A stretch of 64,000 nt of DNA. Source: Tetrahymena thermophila SB210. Taxonomy: Eukaryota; Ciliophora; Oligohymenophorea; Hymenostomatida; Tetrahymenidae. The notes beneath the pieces are model-generated. The model was not told the DNA's origin. It ran no database searches and worked only from the letters and a program-made list of their open reading frames with translations. Position 1 is the stretch's first letter; each line of letters starts with the position of its first letter. Both the position numbers and the translations under genes were made by a program. Of the stretch, positions 37,333 to 48,300 are shown piece by piece. The stretch is from positions 119,056-183,055 of the forward strand of contig NW_002476439.1 in NCBI RefSeq assembly GCF_000189635.1, in the 5' to 3' direction.

Positions 37333-40300
37333 ATGGCTACTCCTAGGGTTTCTTATCAGACTTACAAAGTATAATTAGAAAAAGCAAACACACTTGGGCA
37401 TTTACAAAATTCATTAGATGAATTCTAAATAATTAATAGTTAGACTTCATATGAAAAGTATGTTTAAAAAAAATTATAATCCAAATAGGGAAAGCAAGAA
37501 TATTTTAACATCTTCGGCAGCTAAAATCCAGCTGCAAAGCATAAGCAATCATTGCCACTTTAAAAAAATAAAAAAACCCATGCCCTATCTTTGTCCATGA
37601 GATGTTCAACAAGCTTTTCTCCTAATAAAATATATCTTTAGTAATTGTAGTAAAGGAGTATTATGGCATAAATGGGTTATAACGATTTTAATTAAATTGA
37701 ATAAGTTGAATAGCAGTTAAGAGTTTCCTCTTTTGGAAATAATAATAATAATAACAATAACACACCAAAAGGAATGAGTCTTGCTCAATCTACAGAATAA
37801 TAAGCATAAAATAAAAATAAATTTATCAATATAGGCTCTTTATAAAACAGCTCTAAGTTTTCAAAGGGAAGTAGTTAAATGTCTAATTTCAACGGCTACA
37901 AAAGCACATCACCTCATTTAATAGGCTTGAGTGGATAATTTAATTAAGCAGGTCAGAATCCAGATTTGTAAAATAAAACTACATATAATTCGCTCTATTA
38001 ATCTAGATAAAGCTTGCAAGTTAAAAGGTCTCCAAGAAAAAAAATATCCTTAATTGAGCTAGCATAAAATTAATCCAGCTTTGAAGATTTCAACAAACTA
38101 GCTTATGATGATTAGAATGAAATTAAATTAAACGACTTTTAAGAAGGTGATATAACCTCCAAATAATAACAAGATAATTTTAAAAGAACAACAGCAAGGC
38201 ACTCTACTTTAAATTATATCTCAAACGAAATTGACCAAGGTAATTTACTATAAAAAATTTTAAAATAAAGAGAGAAATTAATTTATTTTCTGTTTATGGA
38301 AATACTTTTAAATTAAAAAATGTTTATTTTTACCCTATTTAATATTTAAGATTTAAATTTGGAGAATAATGTTTTTAAATTTAGCAAGTTTTAAACGATT
38401 ATCTAAAATTAAATAATATATTTATCTTATTTGAAGTAAATTAAATAAAAATTAATATAAAAATTTAGAAGCTTCGCCTCGTTTGGTTAACCATGGACAG
38501 ATATACTAAGAAAGAGATATATATTAAATTCCTCATAGATTATCAAGAACATTGCAAAATATTCCTTATCCTTAGATTAAGATCAACACAGAAGAAAACA
38601 TTAACAACACTTCCAGGAAAGATTAATCTAGCTTTTAGTAGAACGGAGAAGAATTAAGAATTAGCCAGGTAGTTTATGTTGATAAAAATAGAAATAGTCC
38701 ATCAAATTCAGATATGTTTGATATCTAGACTTTAAGGCAATCTAATTCAACTCAATCAAATAATAATAATATCACTAATAAAATGTAACTTTATAGAAAT
38801 GATAGCAATAAGTACGTGCTTTAAAGCGACTCACTTAATCCTGATGATGTAAAGAGACCAAAAACTTCTCAAGAAAATCAAGAATTTGTGAATCCATAAA
38901 TTGCTAGTATATAAAATTAATTTTAATAATTACAAAATTCAGGTAGTAGTGATAGATGGAAGCTAAATAATTTCATAACAAAAAATTAACTAAAAGTTTA
39001 GAAATCTAATTACTTAGAAAAGCTATCTATGCCTAAGCTAACATTAAACTCTTCTAAGAATATTAAGACTCCTTAACATTCGTAGCAGCTTTTAAGTTCT
39101 CCAAGAAAAGTGTTAGGAAGTACTGCTTGCAATGCTGAAGAATTGCAATAAAGTGGAAATTTATAAATTAGCTAGTTCAATGCATCAAATGGATTTTAGT
39201 CAAGCAGTTCTCACCATAGCTAATAGAAATATATTTTAAACACTCCTAATTCTTTAGAGAAGTAATCATCGCAGATGTCTAATTCATAATTAGCTCAAGG
39301 TGGTTTAGAGAAATAACATTCTAATAGGAAGTTGGCTAATTTTAGCTTGAAACTGGGAGAACATCTCATAAATTCTTAGTTGAGTGCTAGCAACAATAGT
39401 TAGATTTCTCCTAAAAAATCAATCATAAAGACAGTTTCTACTAATAAAATAGGAGGTCTTTCAATTTCTAATCTTCCTATGGGTAGAGGTTCAATAAGCT
39501 AACAGTAATTAACTGTACCAGATAAAAAAAAGTATATTCAAAACAGCAATAGGGAAGAAGGAAACTCTAACATTATCGATGAGAGAAGAGGGTCTAAGAG
39601 ATTATCTGAGATATTTAAAGTAACTCCTAAGAACAATAATAGCATGACATCGATTTTCTCAGCTTCTAGAACGAGCTTTAACAAATTACCTGATGAAGAG
39701 AATAAAGATGATTAAAATATTAAAAGCTTTTAAGATTAGGATTAAGCTGAATAAAATAAAAAGACACTTCATTCTATGCTGGAAGGTGATGACACAAAGC
39801 CAGGAGTCTTGGTTGAATTCATGAGAAATCACTTAAGAGATATGCTTAAGTTAGACATGGAATTGAGAATACTTGTTAGTCTCACCTGAAAGAATGACAA
39901 ATCCCATTTTATCTATTACATAATCAAATTCTTTAGCCTTTGTGTTGGCAACATCGATTACGAATTCGTAAAAGACGAGCTTAGCACAATTGCAATTAAC
40001 TACACCATTTTAGAGAAAGTCCTCTCTATTTTTATGGACAAACTTAAAGAAATTAAAATGTCTGAGTCATACATAGAACGATTCCATCAAGCGTTTTAGG
40101 AAAATATGCTTAAAGTAATTCCTAAAACAGTTATTGAAAAAGTTGGAAATATTTCCAATTTGAGAAACATTGTCATGAAATGTTTTGAAATTCTTTACCT
40201 CGAATACAGCTTAATAGGGCAGTTTACTGCTGCTCAAGTGGAGTACGTATTGAATGGAGTTATTAATTTTATTCATGATAAAGAAGATTAAATCAAGCTG

Positions 40301-41140
40301 TATTCACATGAAATCAGATATAAATACTAAATAGATCCAGCAAAATACTTTTTCTTAAAAAAAATTGGACTCTAAGCAATGACAGAAAACAAAGTTGAAA
40401 TCCAAGTCGCCTTGAGAATAATTGAGCAATTTGTTAATTATCGCTGTTATTTATTTGATTCATATTTAGATCATGAAAATGCCTTCTTAATTGATAATTT
40501 AGTCCAAAAATTCCACGAAAATAGCGAAATCAGTGGTTTCTTCTTAGATCCCTCTGAAGAAAACTCAATTGATTTCATCAAAAAAACATTACAAACTCTG
40601 TATTCATCTACTTATTTGACAGAGTATTCTCGTTACATTAAAAAGTAACTCAAAGTTGCTCCTAATCGCCGCTTCTTTGATAACTTGAAGGAATTCTTGA
40701 AAAAGAACATTCCTTTAACTGAATATTTACCAGTTGCAGAATTTGATTACAAATTCTTTATAATTTAATGCAAGCTTGAAATACATAACCAAGCTGCTTT
40801 CTAAAGTATTTTGAAGAATTTAGATAATGAGCTGTAGCAAATCAAACAAGAAATGATTAATCAATTAAAAACAGCTCACTTACCTAGAGGAATAACAGAC
40901 CAACAAATAATAAGTTGTATTCCCTTCCTTCACGATCTTTTCTCCTTCTGCTTTAATACAAACTACGAAATTTATAATGTGTAAGATATACAATCAGCAG
41001 GTGTATACTACCATTTAAACCCACAAGCCCTCCCAATAGTAGGTTACATCCTAAAAACTTTCTACGAAAAGAAGAACATCCCTCAAAACTAAAAAGACCC
41101 ACTACTCGAATGCATATCAATAATATTTTCATCAGTTTGA
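37333..41140 (+). CDS. large protein with an in-frame TGA at codon 776
   Basis: Two exons, 37333-38239 and 38469-41140, total 3579 nt, 1193 codons, with the final TGA at 41138-41140. The first ~740 residues are Gln/Asn/Ser-rich, with an Asn run encoded at 37738-37762. The last ~430 residues form a globular, helix-rich domain (VEFMRNHLRDMLKLDMEL, NLRNIVMKCFEILYLEYSL, YLTEYSRYIKKQLKVAPN) that was not recognised. A TGA at 39887-39889 interrupts the frame within that domain (ILVSLT-stop-KNDKSHF), yet the same frame continues coding-like on both sides with no length shift. It may be a sequence error or allele (TGG to TGA), a selenocysteine or readthrough codon, or a true nonsense mutation. No intron removes it cleanly. 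Confidence 0.7.
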
Positions 41141-42054
41141 ACAAAATTGGTTGCTTTTTTAAAGACGTCTTATTTAACTTATGATTGAATTGTTTTCATA
41201 ATTTCTTATCAGAAAAATCTCCTTTGATTAAGAAAATTTATTAATAATATTTTTTAGAATAAAAATACCTTGAAAATGCTATGAAATTAATAAGAAGATA
41301 TTAATTTTCCATTGAAAATTGAATATTTTTGGTTTAATAAAAATGCAAGAAATTTTTTGATAAATTTCTCTACAAAAAAAAGAAAAAAGTTGCTAAAAAA
41401 ATTTTAACAACTTTGCTCTAAAAGCTTAACCACTAAGCAAATAAAAAAGAAATAACCAAATTAAAAGTTTTTAATTTAACTTAAAGTGCTAAAATATATA
41501 AATTGTTTTTTGCTTTCTTTATGTGTTGGGTTATAGCATTTTTAGATAAATTAATTAATTCTTATTTAAATTAAACAAATTTATTACTTCAAAAGATTAT
41601 TTTTTTATATTTATTAAAATATTTTAACTGAGATATTTTATTTTTAAAAATGTATTTATTCCAATAAGTAAATGAGTTTTTAAATTTATAAAAATCAAAC
41701 CCGTTTATATTAAAAACTAAGCATCTAAAATAAGCAAATTTATTTCTTAAGTTTATTTTATTATTATTATTATTAAATTATTATTATGATTTAAACAAAA
41801 TATTTTTTTTTATTATATTTTTAATTTTTATATTGAAATAGAATTAAATTATTTTTTTAGTTGTAAAGTAGATTTATGATACATGTTAAATGATCTAAAT
41901 GAAAATTATATTTTAGTTAATTAATTCTAATCAAAAATTTCTTTTAATTTTAAAGCTATTTTATGGTTTTGATAATTAAATATAGTATTTTGCATCAAAA
42001 ATTAGTATTAAGATACTCTATTAATTAAGAATTAGAGGATAATAATAATAAATT
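41141..42054. other. intergenic spacer
   Basis: AT-rich with no coding frame recognised. If the upstream TGA is recoded as selenocysteine, a SECIS stem-loop should lie in the first few hundred bases here. An 'atga' occurs at 41181, but no convincing stem with the required core was seen by eye. Confidence 0.5.
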
Positions 42055-43208
42055 ATGGCAACTAGCTTGAGCGATATTAATAATAAAAATCTATAATCAT
42101 TTAGTAGCTTTTAGGAAAACAAGTCATCTTAAGAGTTAATTAAGCAGTCATTCACTTTAGGAGTGTTTGGATTCGAATAAAGTGGAAAGTCTACTCTCAT
42201 TAATAGATTTAAGGGCTATAAATTATTGATAGAAGAAGGTATTATTATTTATTTTTTTATGGTTTGATTTAACTTAAAATTTAGATTGAAAAACTAATTT
42301 AAAATAGAAATCATTTTAATCACTTTATTTCTTTATTTTTTTAGATTCTGGAGTTTTAACTTTTAAAAGATTTTAGATTCAAACGAACTATGGAAATTTT
42401 GATATTAAAAGCATTGAATTTCCAGATAAATAATATGTCTTCGACGAAAAAAACTTAAATACTTATAAATAGCAAATGTAAAATAATAATAAAATTTCTA
42501 TTATTTTTAAAACTTTTAAATAAATCAATAATTAAATTTTATGGTTTTTATGAACTAATTTCTATTATAAAACTATAAATTTATGAGCTTTTATTGATTA
42601 AATTATTTAGTAGAAATAAATAAAACAAACTATTATGAGAAATTAATGTCTTTTTTTGAGTATTTATGAATTTATATAATTTTTAGGATGAATATTTAAA
42701 TTGCTATCATTTTATTTGATCATACTTCAATAAAGTCTTTGCATGAGAGTATGAAAATATTGGATGAAATAAAGTAGTAAAGAGAGGAATTACCAATAAT
42801 AGTGGCTGGAAATAAAATAGACTCATTTTAGAGAACAATTTCTAAGTAGCATTTGAAAGAATAAAAAATAGATGAACTAAAAAATTATTTTGATATTTCT
42901 GCCATTTCTAATTACAACTTAGAAAAAATGTTTACCAAATTGTTAAGGATTTTAACTCAGTAAATGATAAATTATTTTAGATAATTGATGAAATTAATTT
43001 TTAATTTAAATAATTAGGAATGAAGAGATTGTCCTTGTTAGTGGAGCTAATTTTAAGTAACACGAATTGAATGTTGATCCTAAAATATATCAATAAATGG
43101 TAAAAATATAAACTTACACAAAAAATTTTTAATAAATTTTAAATAAATTAGGAGCTTGAAGAAAAATTTAAAAAATAACTTCTGGAGGCAGGTGGTGGAG
43201 TGATATGA
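42055..43208 (+). CDS. divergent Ras-like small GTPase, 242 aa
   Basis: Five exons: 42055-42238, 42345-42477, 42687-42959, 43018-43099 and 43152-43208. They sum to 729 nt, 243 codons, ending at TGA 43206-43208. After a ~33-residue Ser/Gln-rich extension comes a P-loop, G39-F-E-Q-S-G44-K45-S46-T47. The G4 motif is N148-K149-I-D151 and the G5-like motif is ISAIS at 176-180, so guanine-nucleotide binding is likely. The usual G3 DxxGQ is absent; its place between two strands reads EFPDKQYVFDE. There is no C-terminal prenylation cysteine, and the tail ends LLEAGGGVI. It is probably a Ras-superfamily relative with altered hydrolysis that does not attach to membrane by a lipid. No specific family was recognised. 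Confidence 0.8.
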
Positions 43209-45377
43209 AACTAGCATTTTTGAATTTATAAGTTAACTATAAAACAATTAATAATAAATGTTTTTCTTAATTCAATTAAATATTTAGCAAGATAAGAATA
43301 GTATATTTATATAACCAAACATTAATTCCTTTTTGAGTGAGCTGAATACTTTTTGTATAAATTTGCGCATAAAACCAATATTTTTATTGAAAAATTAAAT
43401 CATATTTTTTTAAAATTCACCAAATCAAATTACATTTACACAAGATACAAAAAAAAAAAATAATAAAAAAGCTATTTAAATTTTACTCCTCACTCCTTGT
43501 CACTTGTCTTTTTTCCAGGTTTAAGAGTTGCAAAAAATGGAGAAATTTCCAAATAATCTATCCAATAAGGTAATCATATTATATCACTTCAAAATCACCA
43601 ATATACTAAAAAATATATATTTTAGTATTTGAGATAGTTTACAGTTTCATTTTTTTTCCATTTATTTTTATTGAGAATTTATAATTTAAAATTTGTAAAA
43701 TTAATAAATTAAATTTGAAGCAAACTCTTTAAATTAAATAAAATTACTAATAAAAAGATGAATATATATGATATATCATTCATATATCCATCTTAAAAAA
43801 TATAAATTTAAAAATGTAGATGGATATTTTGCAATTTGGTTTATATAAGATTATCTTTATTCTTAGATACGCTACCACCAAATTTATCTTATTATTTAAG
43901 ATTAATAAGCTTTATTGATTAAATTGATAGAAATTAACATGATCTGAATTTTAATGAATATATTTTTATATATACACAAATGCTTTCAAAATATTGTAAT
44001 GCAAAATGTATATATTTAATGTATTAATCATTTTATAGGAGCTACATATTTCTTAAATAAAATAAGAAATAAGAGGAATTAATTGAGTCAGTCAATAATT
44101 GCCAATTTAATCTGTTCATTTATTTCAAAAATTTTATTATTCCTATTATTATATCAATGTTTATCTCATTTAAATATTTGTATTAAAGCAAGGTTTTTAA
44201 TTTAAATATCCAAATTTAATTTAAGAATTAATATTTAACTTATGTCACTTATAATTTTAAAAATAAGTTAAAAAATCATTAAAAATTTTTTATGCTTTTT
44301 TTTGAATAGGATTTAATTGATGTTTAAAATAAGCCAACTTTACTTTTAATTTATCTTTTTTTATAAAATTATTTGTATCAAATTTCCATTAACATATTTA
44401 CTATTTTTAATATATTATCTATGATTAAATATATTAAGCAGTACTATTTTTTTACAAAAATTATTTATTCTTTATTTAGTTTGATTTTCTAAAGCACAAA
44501 GTCAAAGCACTATATACTATTCTTAAAATAAAATAATCATTCATACAAGATAAATTATGTTTTGTTAATTATTATATTATTTTCAAATATTTTAATTTAT
44601 TATTACTCTAACACATATAAAATTTTAAATAATAAATATAGATGAGTATATCTAAATTAATTTTTATTATTTCTAGATAAAATTAATTAATTTATTAACT
44701 ATTTTCAGTTTTAAAAACTTTATATTAGATTGACTGAATTAAAGAAAAATAATTAGTATCAATTTATCCTAAAGTAATTGATAATATAAAAATTATAAGA
44801 TAAAAAATAAAATATAGAAATCTTAAGGCAATAAATATTTTTATAATAAAACAGCATCATAAATACTAAATAAATTCATTTAAAAATCTAAATCATTTTT
44901 AATTATTTCAAATATGATTTTTTTTATTAATTTATATTTCTGATAGGTTTATTTAAGCGTTTTCTAAAAGAAGATATTTGGTATCTAAAATAATTGATAA
45001 AAATATTTGCTTTATAAGATGAAATATTTGTAATTTTTTAATTAATAAATATTTAATTTATATGAATTGATAAATATAATAAATGAGATAAAATGAATAA
45101 CAAATTAAAGCCTAAAAATTTGCTCAATATTGGATAACATAAAGGATATTTATTCAATAAAAGAAGTTCTTAATAGAAAAAAGATAAATAAAAATGTAAG
45201 AAGTGAATTTTTTTTTTCAATTTACATTGAAAAATAGTGTTAATTAAAAAACATAAGAAAATCGCTCTTAAATAGATAAATAGATAGATATACTTACAGA
45301 TGGTTAAATATTTGTTTATCTAAAAATTATTTTGCATAAGAAAATTAAATTTTGTTAAAAAATATGTTTTATATTAT
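43209..45377. other. convergent intergenic region
   Basis: A 2.2-kb, very AT-rich region between the 3' ends of two converging genes. No frame with coding-like composition was seen. It contains a palindrome at 43756-43793. Confidence 0.5.
43756..43793. other. 38-base near-palindrome
   Basis: The sequence runs agatgaatatat ... tcatatatccatct around the perfect 12-base palindrome atgatatatcat. Such a structure could form a cruciform or hairpin. In AT-rich DNA it may be fortuitous. Confidence 0.4.
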
Positions 45378-48300
45378 TCAAGAGTTAATTATTTGGATTT
45401 GGATGCTGGCTTCTAGTTGGGATTCTGGTGATTTTGGTTATTCTGAGAAATATTTTGAAATTTAAGTAATATTGATTTGAAGTTGCAAGAATAGCTTAGA
45501 AGCTCTAAAATTTTCAACTGCAAAGGTAAAGAAAAGTTCATTATTAAGTTCATAATAGAATTCATTTAAACAGTTGTTTCTATTGGCGACATTGAGAATG
45601 TTTTAAAATGGTTAATCAAAGAATTGAAATAAATTAAAAATATTTTAAGACCTGTTATTATCATTTTAATTTATGGTAAAGACATTATATAAGGAAACTT
45701 TTTTTTCCATTAAAACTTGCTTTTGGATTGGATTAAAAACCTGTATTTTAATGAATTGCTTTTTAAGATCGCAAGAACAGTCGTAGGACTCAAATGAAAA
45801 AACTAATAAATTCTTTACTTTTTTAGAAAGTTCAGCAATTTAATTTTAACTAATAAGCTTCTTATTTGGTTATTAAATTTAAATAGCTTCATCTTTCATG
45901 GCTAATCCTGGCGTGTCTGATTTTTGATGATTCTATTTTTATAATAATGATTCGCTTCTCAATAAAGGCAACATAAATGTTCCATATCCACCTTTAATTG
46001 AAGCTTTTCCTATGGAAACCTTCATAACAAAATAGAAAAGCATAGTTGTTTGTTCTTGATGTAATTAATGTTATGAAAACTGTTCTTTATCATCGCTTGT
46101 TTCCTTTAAGATAGAAGTATTTTGATCTAAGATATAGTCGTTATTATTTGGTTTCTATGGTATAAAAACAAACATACTTGTTTCCTCCATAAATTGCTAG
46201 CTGTAGCCATTAAAAATATAGATTTTGTTATTAAAATAAAAAGCTGATGCACCGAATCTACCTCTAAAAAACTTTTTTTAAAAGCTTTCTTGGTAAATTT
46301 TCATCTAGGATTCATCCTAAATTTTCTAACTATTGTAATTTATTTTGCTACTCAACATGCTTTCATGAGTTTGTTAATTGAGTGAGGACTTGCTTAAGTT
46401 ATTAGCCTCATTTTATTCATTTTTTAAAATAGATTGTTATTGCTGATTCTTTTGTTCCTATTATAATTGTTTTTATTTTTAACTTTGTAATGCTTAACTT
46501 GATTTATCTAAGTTTGCTTCCTATTTATTCTGAAGTCTAATCAATGGCTTCTATTCTGCGTTCTAAGAGGGTTTTGAATTTATTTGCTATTTCAAAATTG
46601 CATTTTGTTATTATTATTATTATTGATTTGAATCAGTTAGCGAGTTGGTCTTTTGTTCTTAACTTTAATTTAAATTATTTTTGATTACTGTTGTCGATTA
46701 GGAAGATTAAATTATTTTCTGATTAGCTACTGAATTTAATTAAGATATTTTGTCTTTAGAAAGATCTTCTTACCCTTATTTATCAATGCTTTATTTCAAA
46801 TTAACCAAAAGAGATTGAGATGATTAATTTTCTTTAATTTATGGTTTTTATTAGCTTTGTTACAACTTTAATTAAGAATCTGCAGAATTTTATAAACTCT
46901 AATCTGGTCTACTCATTCTTTATGATTACTGTAAAACACTTTATGGATTTTAAATATAATTTGATTATTACTAATTTGATTGTTGTTGTTATTATTATTG
47001 CTACTTTATTTCATTCATAACTTATTTGTATTATTCAAAATTGAATTGAGGATCTACAATTTCTATTGTTTGGTTGATGTTTTATTAAGAATGAAATTTA
47101 TTTATCTTCATAATTAGCTTTATTTCCTACTTTAAAACTAAAGGCTCCAGTAGACGAATGTTTAATGCTCTACCAAAAAATTTAAATATAAATTCTTCTG
47201 TTTCAACAAGAGCAGATTCTATGATGCAGAGCGCTGACAAATCAATTTTTTTCTCTTCTAATCCTTCAATTTTTAAAATATTGCTTGGGTTGTTTTCGTC
47301 TTTTTTAGTTGTTCCCCTCACTTCTATTTAAATTTCTTCTATCTTTTTTTCTAGTTCACTCACTTTTTTTACCATTTCTGTTATTATTTTTTTGTAATTA
47401 TTGATAGCTACCTATAATTTTTTCTCCTCAACTTTCGTAGAACCTGTTTTTGTAGAATTGTTTTGACTATCAGTATTTTCGTGATTTCCTTGCTAATCAC
47501 TAAGAGCGCTATTATTCAAATCGCTAGGACTAAAATAAACAAAAAAAAAATTATGAAACAAACAAAAAAAGAAAAAATAAAATTAATTCAAACTTAGCAA
47601 TTAATTAGGAATATTTAATTGATTAATTGGCAAAAATTAATAAATTGAAGTTTTTCATTTATCTGTAAAAATAAATTAATTATCTTATTATGATGATCAA
47701 ACAAATTTTAGAACTAATCAAATAATATTTACGTTAACTTTACTGTCTATGAGGCAGTCAAACCATTTTTTTAAAGATCATCAATTTTAGCCTAACTGAC
47801 ATTAATTGTGTGTTTGGCATTGTGCAACTGCTCTTTAAGGTAATTTTGTTCATTTATTTTGGTGTCAAGATCAGATATTTTTTTAAACTAAATTGTTTGT
47901 ACTTTATATTTCAATTTGAAAACGTTGAATTTTTATTGGGTATCATTGAAATTAGTTATTTGTTGCAGAACGTAATTGTTATAACAATCCCTGCTTCTTA
48001 CATTAAAAAAATAAACAATCATTTTAGTTTCTTAAATCTTATCAGTTTGTTGAGGATTTTGTTGATAATTTACCAAATATTGTGAATGTTCGTCATAGTA
48101 AAATATTTTCAAATTAAAATCTTTAGAAGGGTTTGCTACTTCCAGTCTGCAGGATTTCTCCCACAAAATATGATAAATAGAATCTTTTAACTTGTAATCA
48201 GCTTATTTTTATTTTATTTGATTGATAATTTTGAGCTTTTTTTGATCATCATTGAGCTGAAGAAAGTTGGTATACCCAATGTTACACTTTTCAGCAAGCT

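Noticed and set aside
39870-39931. A 62-base intron (gttagt...tttag) removing the in-frame TGA
   Set aside because: Removing it shifts the downstream frame and destroys the clearly coding sequence that follows.
41141-41300. A SECIS element after the TGA-containing gene
   Set aside because: Only an isolated 'atga' was seen; no stem with the needed core could be drawn by eye, so it is left as a test and not a feature.
45217-45380. A longer 3' end of the 1823-residue gene with a 31-base intron near 45267
   Set aside because: The main frame already ends at TGA 45380-45378 with exact exon sums; the extension was in a different frame.
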